Shown here: positions 1-6,714 of the stretch, one piece after another
Layout of the letters: the number at the start of each line of letters is the position of its first letter
How positions within the stretch are numbered: position 1 is the stretch's first letter
Source of the DNA: a virus
Length of the DNA: 43,634 nt
IMG/VR virus record: IMGVR_UViG_3300043436_001827
Location: 1-43,634 of that record
Strand: one strand, 5' to 3'
The notes under the pieces: generated by a model
What the model saw: the letters and a program-made list of their open reading frames with translations, nothing else
Databases searched by the model: none
What the model was told of the DNA's origin: nothing
Position numbers and translations under genes: made by a program

Positions 1-11
1 AGTGAAAAATT

Positions 12-398
12 TTAATTTAGCCACGCATAAACCTGTTCACTAGCTCGCTTACTAGAGTTCTTAAGTTCATGCATAATGATGTCGTATTTGATAGCTATAC
101 CGGATCCTCCTGCATTCATAACGTACATACCATCCTTCATCACGATAACAGATGATGGCTTGTAACTAATGTCAATTGGTAGTTGTGGTAGTTCTGATTC
201 ACCGACTAAGTATAAATATACATCATTCCAAAAGTCGTACCCTTCACGTGATTGATTCCAATCAAATAGCGTCATGAGTTCTGTTGATGCTAACGTACCT
301 TCTTCCTGGTACGCTACATTGAAATCATCCATGTTGCTAACGATTCTGTCAACATATGATTCAGGTAACCTTTGAAGTAGTACGTCAATTATTTTCAT
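12..398 (-). CDS. Hypothetical protein, 128 aa
   Basis: An intact acidic soluble protein that I do not recognise. It has no signal peptide or membrane segment. It contains Trp/Tyr-rich stretches around residues 45-65 and a Gly-rich turn (NAGGSGIAI) near residue 95. It is the most downstream gene in the window of the long minus-strand block, so its mRNA probably starts far upstream. The start is the first ATG of the frame and lies in an A/T-rich context without a Shine-Dalgarno site, as for its neighbours. Confidence 0.7.
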   Translation of the reverse strand: MKIIDVLLQRLPESYVDRIVSNMDDFNVAYQEEGTLASTELMTLFDWNQSREGYDFWNDVYLYLVGESELPQLPIDISYKPSSVIVMKDGMYVMNAGGSGIAIKYDIIMHELKNSSKRASEQVYAWLN

Positions 399-406
399 AC
401 TCTAAT

Positions 407-574
407 TTACAATATAATTCCATATAGTACAATTTCAATTGCTCTAAATCTATCTTCAATATGATCTCCCATATCATATTGTTCAAACCTCCTGATAGTC
501 TCGTCTATTATAGACTGATCTATCTCTATGTGCAAGTATTCAGCTACCTGCACTACATCTTCTTGAGTGACCAT
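407..574 (-). CDS. Small hypothetical protein, 55 aa
   Basis: A 55-residue acidic frame beginning MVTQEDVVQVAEYLHIEID and ending IVLYGIIL. I found it by translating the gap between neighbouring genes. Its ATG lies inside the last codons of the upstream gene (stop at 553-555), the tight overlap usual in this block, and the next gene begins 9 nt after its stop. Its composition (EDVVQVAEYL, IDETIRRFEQY) suggests a short amphipathic helical protein. Function unknown. Confidence 0.55.
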   Translation of the reverse strand: MVTQEDVVQVAEYLHIEIDQSIIDETIRRFEQYDMGDHIEDRFRAIEIVLYGIIL

Positions 575-723
575 AGTGTTTCTTGTTTAGCTATGTATAT
601 TATTTCATCATACTGATGCTCAGAAGCGAACTTCGTTATTGCATCTATCTCATTTATTGCAGAGATATTTACGCCTGTAGGCAGTTGGTTTTTGCGTGTG
701 TAGAATATGTGATATGTACTCAT
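553..723 (-). CDS. Small hypothetical protein, 56 aa
   Basis: A 56-residue frame (MSTYHIFYTRKNQLPTGVNI...) that overlaps the stop of the upstream gene by a few bases and runs 22 nt into the next gene. It starts with a beta-strand-like segment (YHIFYTRK) and ends in a charged helix, like the small stand-alone phage proteins at 6544-6702 and 6715-6885, which also begin MK/MS plus an aromatic strand. This could be one repeated small fold, but similarity is too weak to claim homology. No function assigned. Confidence 0.6.
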   Translation of the reverse strand: MSTYHIFYTRKNQLPTGVNISAINEIDAITKFASEHQYDEIIYIAKQETLWSLKKM

Positions 724-956
724 GTAGTATAGATTAATGTTTCTTTATATCCGTTTCTTTGTCGTTCAAAGAATAGTGCTGCACCACCATCGTTGCATTC
801 GTCATCTGTTACTGGAAGCATAAAGTCTCCACCCTCAAATACAATTACTAATGGTTTCTTGTAGAAGCCAAAGTCCTGAGCTTCTTGATCAGTCATATAC
901 CTTACGCCTGATATCTTCTTACCTACTAGGTATTCGAATTCTTTGTTGTGATTCAT
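720..956 (-). CDS. Small hypothetical phage protein, 78 aa
   Basis: This 78-residue protein (MNHNKEFEYLVGKKISGVRY) has alternating strands, a hydrophobic strand LVIVFEGGDF and a cluster of acidic residues DDECNDGG. The pattern suggests a small beta-rich domain. Its stop overlaps the ATG of the next gene, consistent with translational coupling. No catalytic motif is visible and the function is unknown. Confidence 0.7.
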   Translation of the reverse strand: MNHNKEFEYLVGKKISGVRYMTDQEAQDFGFYKKPLVIVFEGGDFMLPVTDDECNDGGAALFFERQRNGYKETLIYTT

Positions 957-1168
957 TGTTGTTGTCTTAAGTTAATTAAATCATTCATTCTATTTGATAA
1001 TAGGTATGCTATTTCGCATATGTTATATACCAACTCCTCATCATCTTCCAATGATAGTTCTGCAATTGTTTCAGCATCTAAACGACCAATTGGATTTTTT
1101 GAGAATTCAGTTTCTATAATTGTTTTCAATAGATACTTGCGTGTATCATCCGACAGTACTCTTTTCAT
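953..1168 (-). CDS. Hypothetical protein, 71 aa
   Basis: A 71-residue, mostly helical acidic protein (MKRVLSDDTRKYLLKTIIET) with no recognisable motif. It overlaps the start of the downstream gene by 4 nt and abuts the upstream membrane-protein gene, so it is clearly part of the same polycistronic unit. The plus-strand frame over the same bases is a shadow. Confidence 0.65.
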   Translation of the reverse strand: MKRVLSDDTRKYLLKTIIETEFSKNPIGRLDAETIAELSLEDDEELVYNICEIAYLLSNRMNDLINLRQQQ

Positions 1169-1356
1169 TTTGTTTTAATTAAGTGTTCGTAATAACCTAT
1201 CTCTCTTTCGTTAGCGCAGTCACTCATATCGCCAACCTTTGGTATCTCTACAATGCTGTATATCTTTTCTATTTCTTTTTCATACATCGTTGTAGCCAAT
1301 AGCATACCTATCGCAATCCCTGCAAATAGGTAAAGTATATTCTCAAACCTCCTCAT
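1165..1356 (-). CDS. Small single-pass membrane protein
   Basis: The open frame extends up to 1413, but its first residues overlap the acidic C-terminus of the upstream gene. The better start is the internal ATG giving MRRFENILYLFAGIAIGMLL. That N-terminus is a clear transmembrane segment (LYLFAGIAIGMLLATTMY) with Arg-Arg before it, followed by a charged tail of about 40 residues ending HLIKTK. The topology looks like a small inner-membrane protein with its C-terminus outside. Role unknown; small phage membrane proteins are often involved in superinfection exclusion or lysis, but nothing here proves either. Confidence 0.6.
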   Translation of the reverse strand: MRRFENILYLFAGIAIGMLLATTMYEKEIEKIYSIVEIPKVGDMSDCANEREIGYYEHLIKTK

Positions 1357-1597
1357 ACTCATCGTAATTATCATCGTCATCGAATGTAGTGTAATAGAAG
1401 TACTCCTCTGCATAGAAGTAATCCATTAGGTCTTCGTCATGATCGAAGCTTACCTCGTTACCATCAAGGTCAATCCAGTCAAGTGAGCGTAAGTGCTCAA
1501 TCAAATACTTTTTTTCACTGAAGTATAGTAGTGTATCAAAGTGGTCAACCACATAACCTGATGTCATGCGTTCACCTGTCTTACTGCAAGTTCTCAT
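1343..1597 (-). CDS. Hypothetical acidic protein, 84 aa
   Basis: An 84-residue protein with two Cys/Thr-rich positions at the N-terminus (MRTCSKTGERMTSGYV) and a strongly acidic aromatic C-terminus (DYFYAEEYFYYTTFDDDDN). The start matches a common opening for small phage proteins in which a Cys near residue 4 is followed by GE/TG, sometimes a zinc or DNA-mimic fold; this is a guess. It overlaps both neighbours by a few bases, supporting translation. Confidence 0.65.
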   Translation of the reverse strand: MRTCSKTGERMTSGYVVDHFDTLLYFSEKKYLIEHLRSLDWIDLDGNEVSFDHDEDLMDYFYAEEYFYYTTFDDDDNYDEYEEV

Positions 1598-1818
1598 TTG
1601 TAATCCTCTGTTAATTCTAAATTCATTAATCTTCCTTCGTCATATATTTGGTCATGAATTCTTTCATATATCCAATCACTACTAAGGACATTGTCAAGTA
1701 TTTCATCAGCCTCATCGTCAGTGCAGTGAAATTTTTCTCTAACATCAGACCTATGCCACATCTCACCGACATAGTATCCGTTGCTTTTTAATAGTTCAAT
1801 CGCTTCTTGTATTGTCAT
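1594..1818 (-). CDS. Hypothetical protein, 74 aa
   Basis: A 74-residue acidic helical protein starting MTIQEAIELLKSNGYYVGEM. The opening helix plus NGYYV turn is a frequent layout of small phage helix-turn proteins. Its stop overlaps the ATG of the following gene (ATGA type). No known domain can be assigned. Confidence 0.7.
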   Translation of the reverse strand: MTIQEAIELLKSNGYYVGEMWHRSDVREKFHCTDDEADEILDNVLSSDWIYERIHDQIYDEGRLMNLELTEDYK

Positions 1819-1829
1819 AGCTAATTTTT

Positions 1830-2039
1830 TTAAAGTTCATCATCTAATTCCGGCATACCCTCGTAAAAGAAATCAGGGCAGTCACATGACTCCATCTCTC
1901 GCTTGCATGAATAGCAATTGATTACCTCATCGTCAAGTCTATGCAGGAGAATACTACCGCAGTGACCACAGGTAATTAAGTTGATGTCAGTCTTGTTTAA
2001 TACCTCACGCATGAGGTCTACTTGGTGTCTTAGTGTCAT
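1830..2039 (-). CDS. Small Cys-pair protein (zinc-ribbon-like), 69 aa
   Basis: A 69-residue protein with CGHCGS around residue 24 and CYSCKREMESCDCPD near residues 42-54. Two CxxC pairs about 18 residues apart are the signature of a zinc ribbon, here followed by extra cysteines. Zinc ribbons of this size often bind nucleic acid or a polymerase, but no partner can be named from sequence. It is transcribed with its neighbours. Confidence 0.7.
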   Translation of the reverse strand: MTLRHQVDLMREVLNKTDINLITCGHCGSILLHRLDDEVINCYSCKREMESCDCPDFFYEGMPELDDEL

Positions 2040-2212
2040 TTTATATAAGTAAAAAGTGTTATTGTATTCTCTCCATCATACCAAACTTCAGCAGTGCTAT
2101 AAGCTATATCTAATTCAGGGTCTTTTGAATCAGTGTTATTACCAATGAAATCAATTGTTGCTTCTTTGTTATCTACCAATTGTAGTAGATTGATTAACTC
2201 TTGTACTCTCAT
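2036..2212 (-). CDS. Small hypothetical protein, 58 aa
   Basis: A 58-residue frame (MRVQELINLLQLVDNKEATI ... TLFTYIK). Its ATG overlaps the stop of the upstream gene (2209-2211) and its own TGA overlaps the ATG of the zinc-ribbon-like gene, so both junctions are coupled. The mixed alpha/beta pattern has no motif. I am fairly confident it is translated but cannot assign a function. Confidence 0.6.
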   Translation of the reverse strand: MRVQELINLLQLVDNKEATIDFIGNNTDSKDPELDIAYSTAEVWYDGENTITLFTYIK

Positions 2213-2400
2213 AAATCTTTTATTTGGCTAATTAATAATTTACTTTTTAAAGAGTACTCAACTGACTCAGTCATCTTATCAAAACCCATGTCTTTACATA
2301 GTCTTTCTAATGCTGGCACACAATCTTTGTATGTATACTCATCCATGAACACAGCGACTAACTCAGCGTGTCCACTTCTCTCAAAAAATACTCTTATCAT
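2209..2400 (-). CDS. Small hypothetical protein, 63 aa
   Basis: A 63-residue protein (MIRVFFERSGHAELVAVFMD) with a strand-helix-strand pattern. It directly follows the Api92-like gene, with its ATG overlapping that gene's stop. No motif recognised. Confidence 0.65.
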   Translation of the reverse strand: MIRVFFERSGHAELVAVFMDEYTYKDCVPALERLCKDMGFDKMTESVEYSLKSKLLISQIKDL

Positions 2401-2954
2401 TACTTCTTTTTTGTTTCATTTAATACTTGATTCCATTCAGCTTCAGTTAGATGTGGTTTGAAGTTATCTTCAACATACTCGAAGTCATAGTATATGTCAT
2501 CATTAAGATCACTGATAAGCCTGTCAATAGCATACTCTCTATCTTGCAATAGGTCATACTCAAAGCAAGTCATCTCAGTGTCATTAAGATTACCATCCTC
2601 AGCAGTATAGATACCAGCGAAGTCCATTCCCATCTCATAATAGTTACCCTCAGCACGAACATTGAACACCTCAGTAATCTCAGCTATCAATCGCAGTGGT
2701 GGTGACCATGCACTACTACCTTGAATGTTTAGGTAGCCTTCTCCAATATCTTGTACATCAAATTCCCACCATTTTGTACCATATGAATAACCCCACTCAA
2801 ATGTACTTTTGTCACTAATCTCCTTGCCTAATACAAACTCAGCAAAGTTGGTAAAGTATTCATGCTCACGATAGCGTTTGAATCGCTCATCAATAATCTC
2901 TAAATCTTTTTGGTCACCGTAAAATGTGACATTGTTGTCGCAATAATTTGGCAT
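2400..2954 (-). CDS. Api92/YubB-like ferredoxin-fold protein
   Basis: 184 residues beginning MPNYCDNNVTFYGDQKDLEI. This opening (MPNxCxNxVxxxG) is the hallmark of the Api92-like / YubB (DUF1281-type) family, common on plasmids, phages and other mobile elements, where the N-terminal half adopts a ferredoxin-like fold. A second conserved-looking part, WGYSYGTKWWEFDVQ with SAWSPPLRLI near residues 58-90, fits the family's middle region. The C-terminus is acidic and helical. Molecular function is not established for the family. It lies between two small coupled genes in the accessory block. Confidence 0.8.
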   Translation of the reverse strand: MPNYCDNNVTFYGDQKDLEIIDERFKRYREHEYFTNFAEFVLGKEISDKSTFEWGYSYGTKWWEFDVQDIGEGYLNIQGSSAWSPPLRLIAEITEVFNVRAEGNYYEMGMDFAGIYTAEDGNLNDTEMTCFEYDLLQDREYAIDRLISDLNDDIYYDFEYVEDNFKPHLTEAEWNQVLNETKKK

Positions 2955-2965
2955 GGTAGATAATT

Positions 2966-3682
2966 TTATACACCTAATGCGGTGTTGTTAATAACAAATC
3001 CTGTTGTATCTTTCTTTGCTTTACCCTTTGCAACGAGGCCTACAACAACTCCTCGCTCATCGGTGTACCTGAGGTCATCTTCGTCTCCACTTACCACACG
3101 GAATCCATTCCATGTATCAGGTAACTTATTGAATACTACAGCTACATTTCCTCCTAATCTAAGATACTCAATACATTCTAAATCATTGGTCTCTGACCTT
3201 GAAAATGTCAAGTGATAATCAGTGTTCAGGTATTGTATTGCACGCTTGAGATTCTTTGTGTAATCATAGAACTTAATGTTAGTCAATGACTTAAGTATGT
3301 CTGCATTAAGCTTTACTTTAAGTAGACTGATAAAGTCAATGTCTGAAGTTCCGTTCAGCCTGATGGCAACCTCTTCATTTTTAGAGTTGATAGTGATGAG
3401 TTCTCCTAACAACTGCTTGAGGAACGCTGACTTATCCGATAGGAAGTAATCGGTCTTGCGTATCCTAGCTGATTGTACATTAGAGAATGCACCACGACCT
3501 GCCGAGTTAAGGCAAGCCGTAGCACATCCTACTGATGCGTGACCACATACATTTTTACCATAGCTATTCTGCTTGTATGGTGAGAGATGCATGATGTAAC
3601 TTTTAATTGGGTTCTTAGCAGTTTTAGTATTGCTGCTCCCCGGACTCAGTAGCTTCATCTTCATGTTCATCTTCTTCTTCAT
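2966..3682 (-). CDS. Phage gp88-like protein (Cys-cluster)
   Basis: 238 residues. The N-terminal third, SPGSSNTKTAKNP followed by HLSPYKQNSYGKNVC and CGHASVGCATACLNSAGRG, resembles the 'gene product 88' family of phage proteins. The cysteines at about residues 46, 53 and 57 (Cx6Cx3C) are the likely metal or cluster site. The remainder has an IRLNGTSDIDF segment and a C-terminal KAKKDTTGF segment typical of that family. The biochemical role is unknown to me; the Cys arrangement invites comparison with radical-SAM-like proteins. The frame overlaps the preceding gene by 59 nt if the first ATG is used. Starting at Met9 (3658, MKLLSPGSSN) reduces this to 35 nt and is equally likely. Confidence 0.7.
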   Translation of the reverse strand: MKKKMNMKMKLLSPGSSNTKTAKNPIKSYIMHLSPYKQNSYGKNVCGHASVGCATACLNSAGRGAFSNVQSARIRKTDYFLSDKSAFLKQLLGELITINSKNEEVAIRLNGTSDIDFISLLKVKLNADILKSLTNIKFYDYTKNLKRAIQYLNTDYHLTFSRSETNDLECIEYLRLGGNVAVVFNKLPDTWNGFRVVSGDEDDLRYTDERGVVVGLVAKGKAKKDTTGFVINNTALGV

Positions 3683-4040
3683 CTTTTAAGTTATCTAATT
3701 CTCTAATCAATTCCTCAAGGAAATCATCAGCCATTCTGCGTGATGAACCTAATTGATCCGATACGATATCTTGTAGGTCGAATGTGATATCGATGTCAAT
3801 ACCACCACCATATACATTTTGTTGGTATGATGTATCAAGCTCACTAAATACATTCTTGTCAATAAACCTGTCAAGTAAATCGATGATAGTTTCTTTTACT
3901 ACATCAGATATTTCATACTTACCTACTGGTTGTTGCTCTTCCTTTGCGGAAATGATAGCATCTGATAGGTCAACTCTAAGTCTTACTAATTCTGATTGTA
4001 AGCTGTCTAATCTTTCTGATAATTGTTCTAAATTGTTCAT
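3624..4040 (-). CDS. Hypothetical coiled-coil acidic protein, 138 aa
   Basis: The N-terminus MNNLEQLSERLDSLQSELVR is a heptad-patterned coiled coil of about 35 residues. A middle domain contains YGGGIDIDITFDLQDI, and the tail is very acidic (DEEEDEHEDEATES). It is possibly an oligomeric DNA-mimic or adaptor protein, but no homologue is recognised. Its 3' end overlaps the start of the gp88-like gene. Confidence 0.65.
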   Translation of the reverse strand: MNNLEQLSERLDSLQSELVRLRVDLSDAIISAKEEQQPVGKYEISDVVKETIIDLLDRFIDKNVFSELDTSYQQNVYGGGIDIDITFDLQDIVSDQLGSSRRMADDFLEELIRELDNLKDEEEDEHEDEATESGEQQY

Positions 4041-4062
4041 GGTATATATATTTATTTATTGG

Positions 4063-4275
4063 TTACTTAATTAAATAGTTCATTACTTTATCTGCATATG
4101 CGTGAGTAGTTACTTCTGTTAGATACTCATATGCTTCCATTTGGTCCGTGCATTTCCAATTACGCAGTACATCTTTTGTGTTCCAATCAAGTACTTGAAT
4201 ATGCATTACTCCTTTCTTATTGTCAGCCTTGATGATACCACCCATGCATGACTCTCCAATCTTAAATGTTTTCAT
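4063..4275 (-). CDS. Hypothetical protein, 70 aa
   Basis: A 70-residue protein (MKTFKIGESCMGGIIKADNK) of alternating strands with an aromatic helix at the end. Its ATG overlaps the stop of the preceding gene (ATGA), indicating coupling. No recognised domain. Confidence 0.65.
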   Translation of the reverse strand: MKTFKIGESCMGGIIKADNKKGVMHIQVLDWNTKDVLRNWKCTDQMEAYEYLTEVTTHAYADKVMNYLIK

Positions 4276-4580
4276 ACTCCTAATCCTTTTACATCAATGA
4301 AATCTCCATCCCATACCTCACCATTGAGATGCCACTGCCAATTCTTTTGATGTATGTGTACTCCAGGAATTGCGTTGAGACGCTCTTTCGTTGTGTTTGT
4401 GAACCAACCTCTATTAGTTATGGTTAAAGTTCGTTCAGGGTCATTAAATCGGTACGCAATCGCATTACCGTATAGTTTCATTACAGTTACATTTGGCAAC
4501 ACCTCTATTGTCATGTTGTCTTTCTTGAATGGTCGAGCGTTCATGAATGCATCGATTGATTGTGCTGTTATCTTTTTCAT
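4272..4580 (-). CDS. Hypothetical protein, 102 aa
   Basis: A 102-residue basic protein. Its C-terminal half (TNRGWFTNTTKERLNAIPGV followed by QKNWQWHLNG) is a pattern seen in many small phage and plasmid proteins of unknown function. Its start is one of the seven copies of the AAACAA..GAACAATG start-site element. No catalytic residues are evident. Confidence 0.7.
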   Translation of the reverse strand: MKKITAQSIDAFMNARPFKKDNMTIEVLPNVTVMKLYGNAIAYRFNDPERTLTITNRGWFTNTTKERLNAIPGVHIHQKNWQWHLNGEVWDGDFIDVKGLGV

Positions 4581-4807
4581 TGTTCTTGTTTAAAGGTTTC
4601 ATCCCAATACTCTTCAAATGTTTGCCAATTTTCTTCTGCAATACCTTTGCCTTCAAATCTACCCGCTTGATGTGCTACATCCCAAGTTTCTTTGTGGGCT
4701 TGTTTATCCATTTCTTTAGCTTGACTTAGAAGATTAAGTACTAAGCCTTTTGTTAAAATTCCATATTGGTTTACTTCTTTTTCAAGCCATTCTACTGCTG
4801 TTTTCAT
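4577..4807 (-). CDS. Hypothetical protein, 76 aa
   Basis: A 76-residue helical protein (MKTAVEWLEKEVNQYGILTK) ending EETFKQEQ. The MKTAVEWLE opening and helical pattern are common among Bacteroidota phage and mobile-element small proteins. Related openings occur at 5154-5351 (TAVEFLESVE), so the two are probably paralogues that duplicated locally. The stop overlaps the next ATG. Function unknown. Confidence 0.7.
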   Translation of the reverse strand: MKTAVEWLEKEVNQYGILTKGLVLNLLSQAKEMDKQAHKETWDVAHQAGRFEGKGIAEENWQTFEEYWDETFKQEQ

Positions 4808-4968
4808 TTTTCTTGTTGTTTAAAGGTTTCGTTGTAACAATTTGTGCATTGTATTAATCCCGCTTCCATCCAAATTTCAGTAACATATACATCTTCTTTA
4901 GTATATCCACAAGTGTCACAATAATTATGTGTATACATTGTTTTAATAAAATTAAATAGCTTCTTCAT
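4804..4968 (-). CDS. Small Cys-pair protein (zinc-ribbon-like), 54 aa
   Basis: A 54-residue frame with CDTCGYTKED around residues 18-27 and CTNCYNETF near residue 41, a two-CxxC zinc-ribbon layout. The C-terminus FKQQEK is encoded by the recurrent start-site element of the next gene. It begins with that same element (AAACAAGAACAATG). The clear Cys spacing and coupled ends make it a real gene, though its function is unknown. Confidence 0.65.
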   Translation of the reverse strand: MKKLFNFIKTMYTHNYCDTCGYTKEDVYVTEIWMEAGLIQCTNCYNETFKQQEK

Positions 4969-4977
4969 TGTTCTTGT

Positions 4978-5157
4978 TTAAGGTTGTTCAAGTTCTAATT
5001 CTTTTCTAACTTCTTGCCAAAAGTCTCTATCTCCTAATGGTAAAAGATTTAATATATCACATTGTATAGATGCTTCAATGTCATAATATCCTATATATTC
5101 TTTTGCTTCAGCATAATACTTAATCACTAACTCTTGTGCTTTTTCTTTTGGTGTCAT
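4978..5157 (-). CDS. Small hypothetical protein, 59 aa
   Basis: A 59-residue protein starting MTPKEKAQELVIKYYAEAKE. The opening is very typical of small Bacteroidota phage/mobile-element proteins with an MTPKEKAxELxxKY helix. The ATG sits directly in an AAACAACAAGAACAATG element and overlaps the upstream stop. Function is unknown. Confidence 0.7.
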   Translation of the reverse strand: MTPKEKAQELVIKYYAEAKEYIGYYDIEASIQCDILNLLPLGDRDFWQEVRKELELEQP

Positions 5158-5351
5158 TGTTCTTGTTGTTTAAGTAGTTCAATTGCTTTTTGGAATCCTT
5201 GTTTAAATCCATAAATTGTATCTAATTTTTGAGTTTCTGAAGTTGTGTTTTCACCATAACTATTGTATCTATGTTTAATACTATCTTTAGCAAACTTATC
5301 AACCTCAACACTTTCTAAAAATTCTACTGCTGTTAATTCTGTTGTTTTCAT
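5154..5351 (-). CDS. Hypothetical protein, 65 aa
   Basis: A 65-residue protein (MKTTELTAVEFLESVEVDKF ... KAIELLKQQEQ). It resembles the protein at 4577-4807 in its TAVEFLE/TAVEWLE opening and KQQEQ/KQEQ ending. Part of the C-terminal identity is a by-product of the repeated start-site element of the next gene. No function recognised. Confidence 0.65.
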   Translation of the reverse strand: MKTTELTAVEFLESVEVDKFAKDSIKHRYNSYGENTTSETQKLDTIYGFKQGFQKAIELLKQQEQ

Positions 5352-5485
5352 TGTTCTTGTTGTTTAGGTTTAGGTAATATTCCGTCTTTAATTAGTTTGT
5401 TCCATTCAATTCTTTCTTGGTTCTTTCCCAAATAGAAAAACACGAATGCTACCAATACAATTGGTACTATAAATAATGCTATCAT
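5348..5485 (-). CDS. Small single-pass membrane protein, 45 aa
   Basis: A 45-residue frame: hydrophobic N-terminus MIALFIVPIVLVAFVFFYLG (one transmembrane helix) followed by a charged tail ending KPKQQEQ. Its ATG lies in an AAACAACAATAACAATG variant of the local start-site element and its stop overlaps the next ATG. Role unknown. Confidence 0.6.
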   Translation of the reverse strand: MIALFIVPIVLVAFVFFYLGKNQERIEWNKLIKDGILPKPKQQEQ

Positions 5486-5497
5486 TGTTATTGTTGT

Positions 5498-5662
5498 TTA
5501 AATGTCAAAATCATCCTTAATAAATTGATATATAAGGTAATAAACTAATGCAAAAGATATAGTGCATAATGCTACTAATCCTAATATTGGAAATAAATAT
5601 ATTAATCCAATACATCCAATTATTAAAATGATAATAATAGATGTTATTAAATGTGTCTTCAT
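5498..5662 (-). CDS. Small two-helix membrane protein, 54 aa
   Basis: A 54-residue frame with two hydrophobic segments (SIIIILIIGCIGLIYLF and VALCTISFALVYYLIY) joined by a short turn, with a small acidic tail FIKDDFDI. It is preceded by the AAACAACAAGAACAATG element. This could be a holin-like or exclusion-type membrane protein by topology alone, but nothing more specific supports either. Confidence 0.6.
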   Translation of the reverse strand: MKTHLITSIIIILIIGCIGLIYLFPILGLVALCTISFALVYYLIYQFIKDDFDI

Positions 5663-5678
5663 TGTTCTTGTTGTTTAG

Positions 5679-5948
5679 TTAGTATTTAAGTTTGCCCTCT
5701 TCATAGAAGAATCTAATTCTTTCTTTGATATCTTCAGCGATACCTATCCAACCTTGCATTGAAATCATAGGTATCTTGCCTTGCAGCATCAGTTCTTCTT
5801 CTTCTTTAATCATCTCTTCTTTCCTTGATATTACCTCATCGCAGAATGTTTCGAGTCCTTGCATAATAAAAGCTTGGCATAGTCCACCGTATGGGCTATA
5901 GTTCATCAAGTTTTTGATTAGGTCTTCGTTAGTTAATTGCTTGCTCAT
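5679..5948 (-). CDS. Hypothetical protein, 89 aa
   Basis: An 89-residue helical protein starting MSKQLTNEDLIKNLMNYSPY with a YGGLCQAFIMQGLETF helix. This opening and the CQAFIMQGL segment are the sort seen in many Bacteroidota phage proteins of unknown role. Its stop is 17 nt before the next start. No motif found. Confidence 0.7.
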   Translation of the reverse strand: MSKQLTNEDLIKNLMNYSPYGGLCQAFIMQGLETFCDEVISRKEEMIKEEEELMLQGKIPMISMQGWIGIAEDIKERIRFFYEEGKLKY

Positions 5949-6094
5949 TTTTCTTTGCTTGTTAAATAATTAATTAATTCATTCTCTTGTTTGTCATTCA
6001 ATATTAATTGACCACTCAGGTACATTGAAACAATTTCATAACCTGTTGGAGTGTATCCGTATTTTACTTCGAATTGTTTTTTAATTTCTTCCAT
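5945..6094 (-). CDS. Small hypothetical protein, 49 aa
   Basis: A 49-residue frame (MEEIKKQFEVKYGYTPTGYE ... LTSKEK). The stop overlaps the ATG of the 5679-5948 gene, supporting coupled translation. An amphipathic N-terminal helix is followed by a second helix; function unknown. Confidence 0.6.
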   Translation of the reverse strand: MEEIKKQFEVKYGYTPTGYEIVSMYLSGQLILNDKQENELINYLTSKEK

Positions 6095-6106
6095 TGTGTT
6101 TATTTA

Positions 6107-6547
6107 TTAAATGTATCCTTCATCTGCCATTGATAGATATCCGGTATCCGATAGAATGATGTGGTCCAGTACTTGTATGTCTAGTATGTCTCCTGCATTT
6201 TGTAGCTTACGAGTTAACTCGATGTCTTGCTGACTTGGTTTGAGTGCTCCTGATGGGTGATTGTGTGCTAAGATTATGCTATGTCCGGCCACCGATAGTG
6301 CGCGAGTGAACACTACTTTTGTATCTACAATTACTCCTGCTGTACCGCCACTTGATAGTTTGTCTACTGATATAACTTCATTAGCACGGTTTAATATAAT
6401 CATCGCACTCTCTTCGGTCCATTGTATTGTATCTGCATCGAATATAGTTCTGAAGAATTGTGCAGCGTCTGCACTGCTCTTCATCTGATAGGTTATGCCG
6501 TCACCTTTCTTGGTTTTGACTGTGATTTTTGTTTGTGGTAGTTTCAT
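6107..6547 (-). CDS. radC-like: Stand-alone RadC-like JAB-domain protein
   Basis: 146 residues covering just the JAB/MPN domain of RadC. The metal-binding signature is complete: catalytic Glu at residue 45 or 46 (WTEESAMIIL), then HNHPSGALKPSQQD at residues 95-108 with His95, His97, Ser105 and Asp108. The helix-hairpin-helix half found in chromosomal RadC (about 220 aa total) is missing, as is usual in phage and plasmid copies. The family is often called a DNA repair protein, but the function is not settled; the fold is that of Zn-dependent isopeptidases. It sits among early accessory genes, consistent with a role against host defence or in DNA processing (inference). Confidence 0.88.
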   Translation of the reverse strand: MKLPQTKITVKTKKGDGITYQMKSSADAAQFFRTIFDADTIQWTEESAMIILNRANEVISVDKLSSGGTAGVIVDTKVVFTRALSVAGHSIILAHNHPSGALKPSQQDIELTRKLQNAGDILDIQVLDHIILSDTGYLSMADEGYI

Positions 6548-6702
6548 TTGATTAGTCTTAGTGTATACTTATCTCTTATTCCTTGCCAAGACAATAGATT
6601 CTTGGCTATCTTTACTGCTTCTGCTCTATCATTTGCGGATATCATTGTGCTATCCACTTCACCTCCGTCATGTGTGAGTACAGTTAATCTCCAGTGTTTC
6701 AT
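6544..6702 (-). CDS. Small hypothetical protein, 52 aa
   Basis: A 52-residue frame (MKHWRLTVLTHDGGEVDSTM) whose TGA overlaps the ATG of the RadC-like gene. It is a strand-turn-helix protein: MKHWRLTVLT then ANDRAEAVKIAKNLL. This opening resembles the next gene upstream (MKYYHLTFLRDG), so the two may be tandem paralogues. Confidence 0.6.
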   Translation of the reverse strand: MKHWRLTVLTHDGGEVDSTMISANDRAEAVKIAKNLLSWQGIRDKYTLRLIK

Positions 6703-6714
6703 GTTGTTTTGTGT

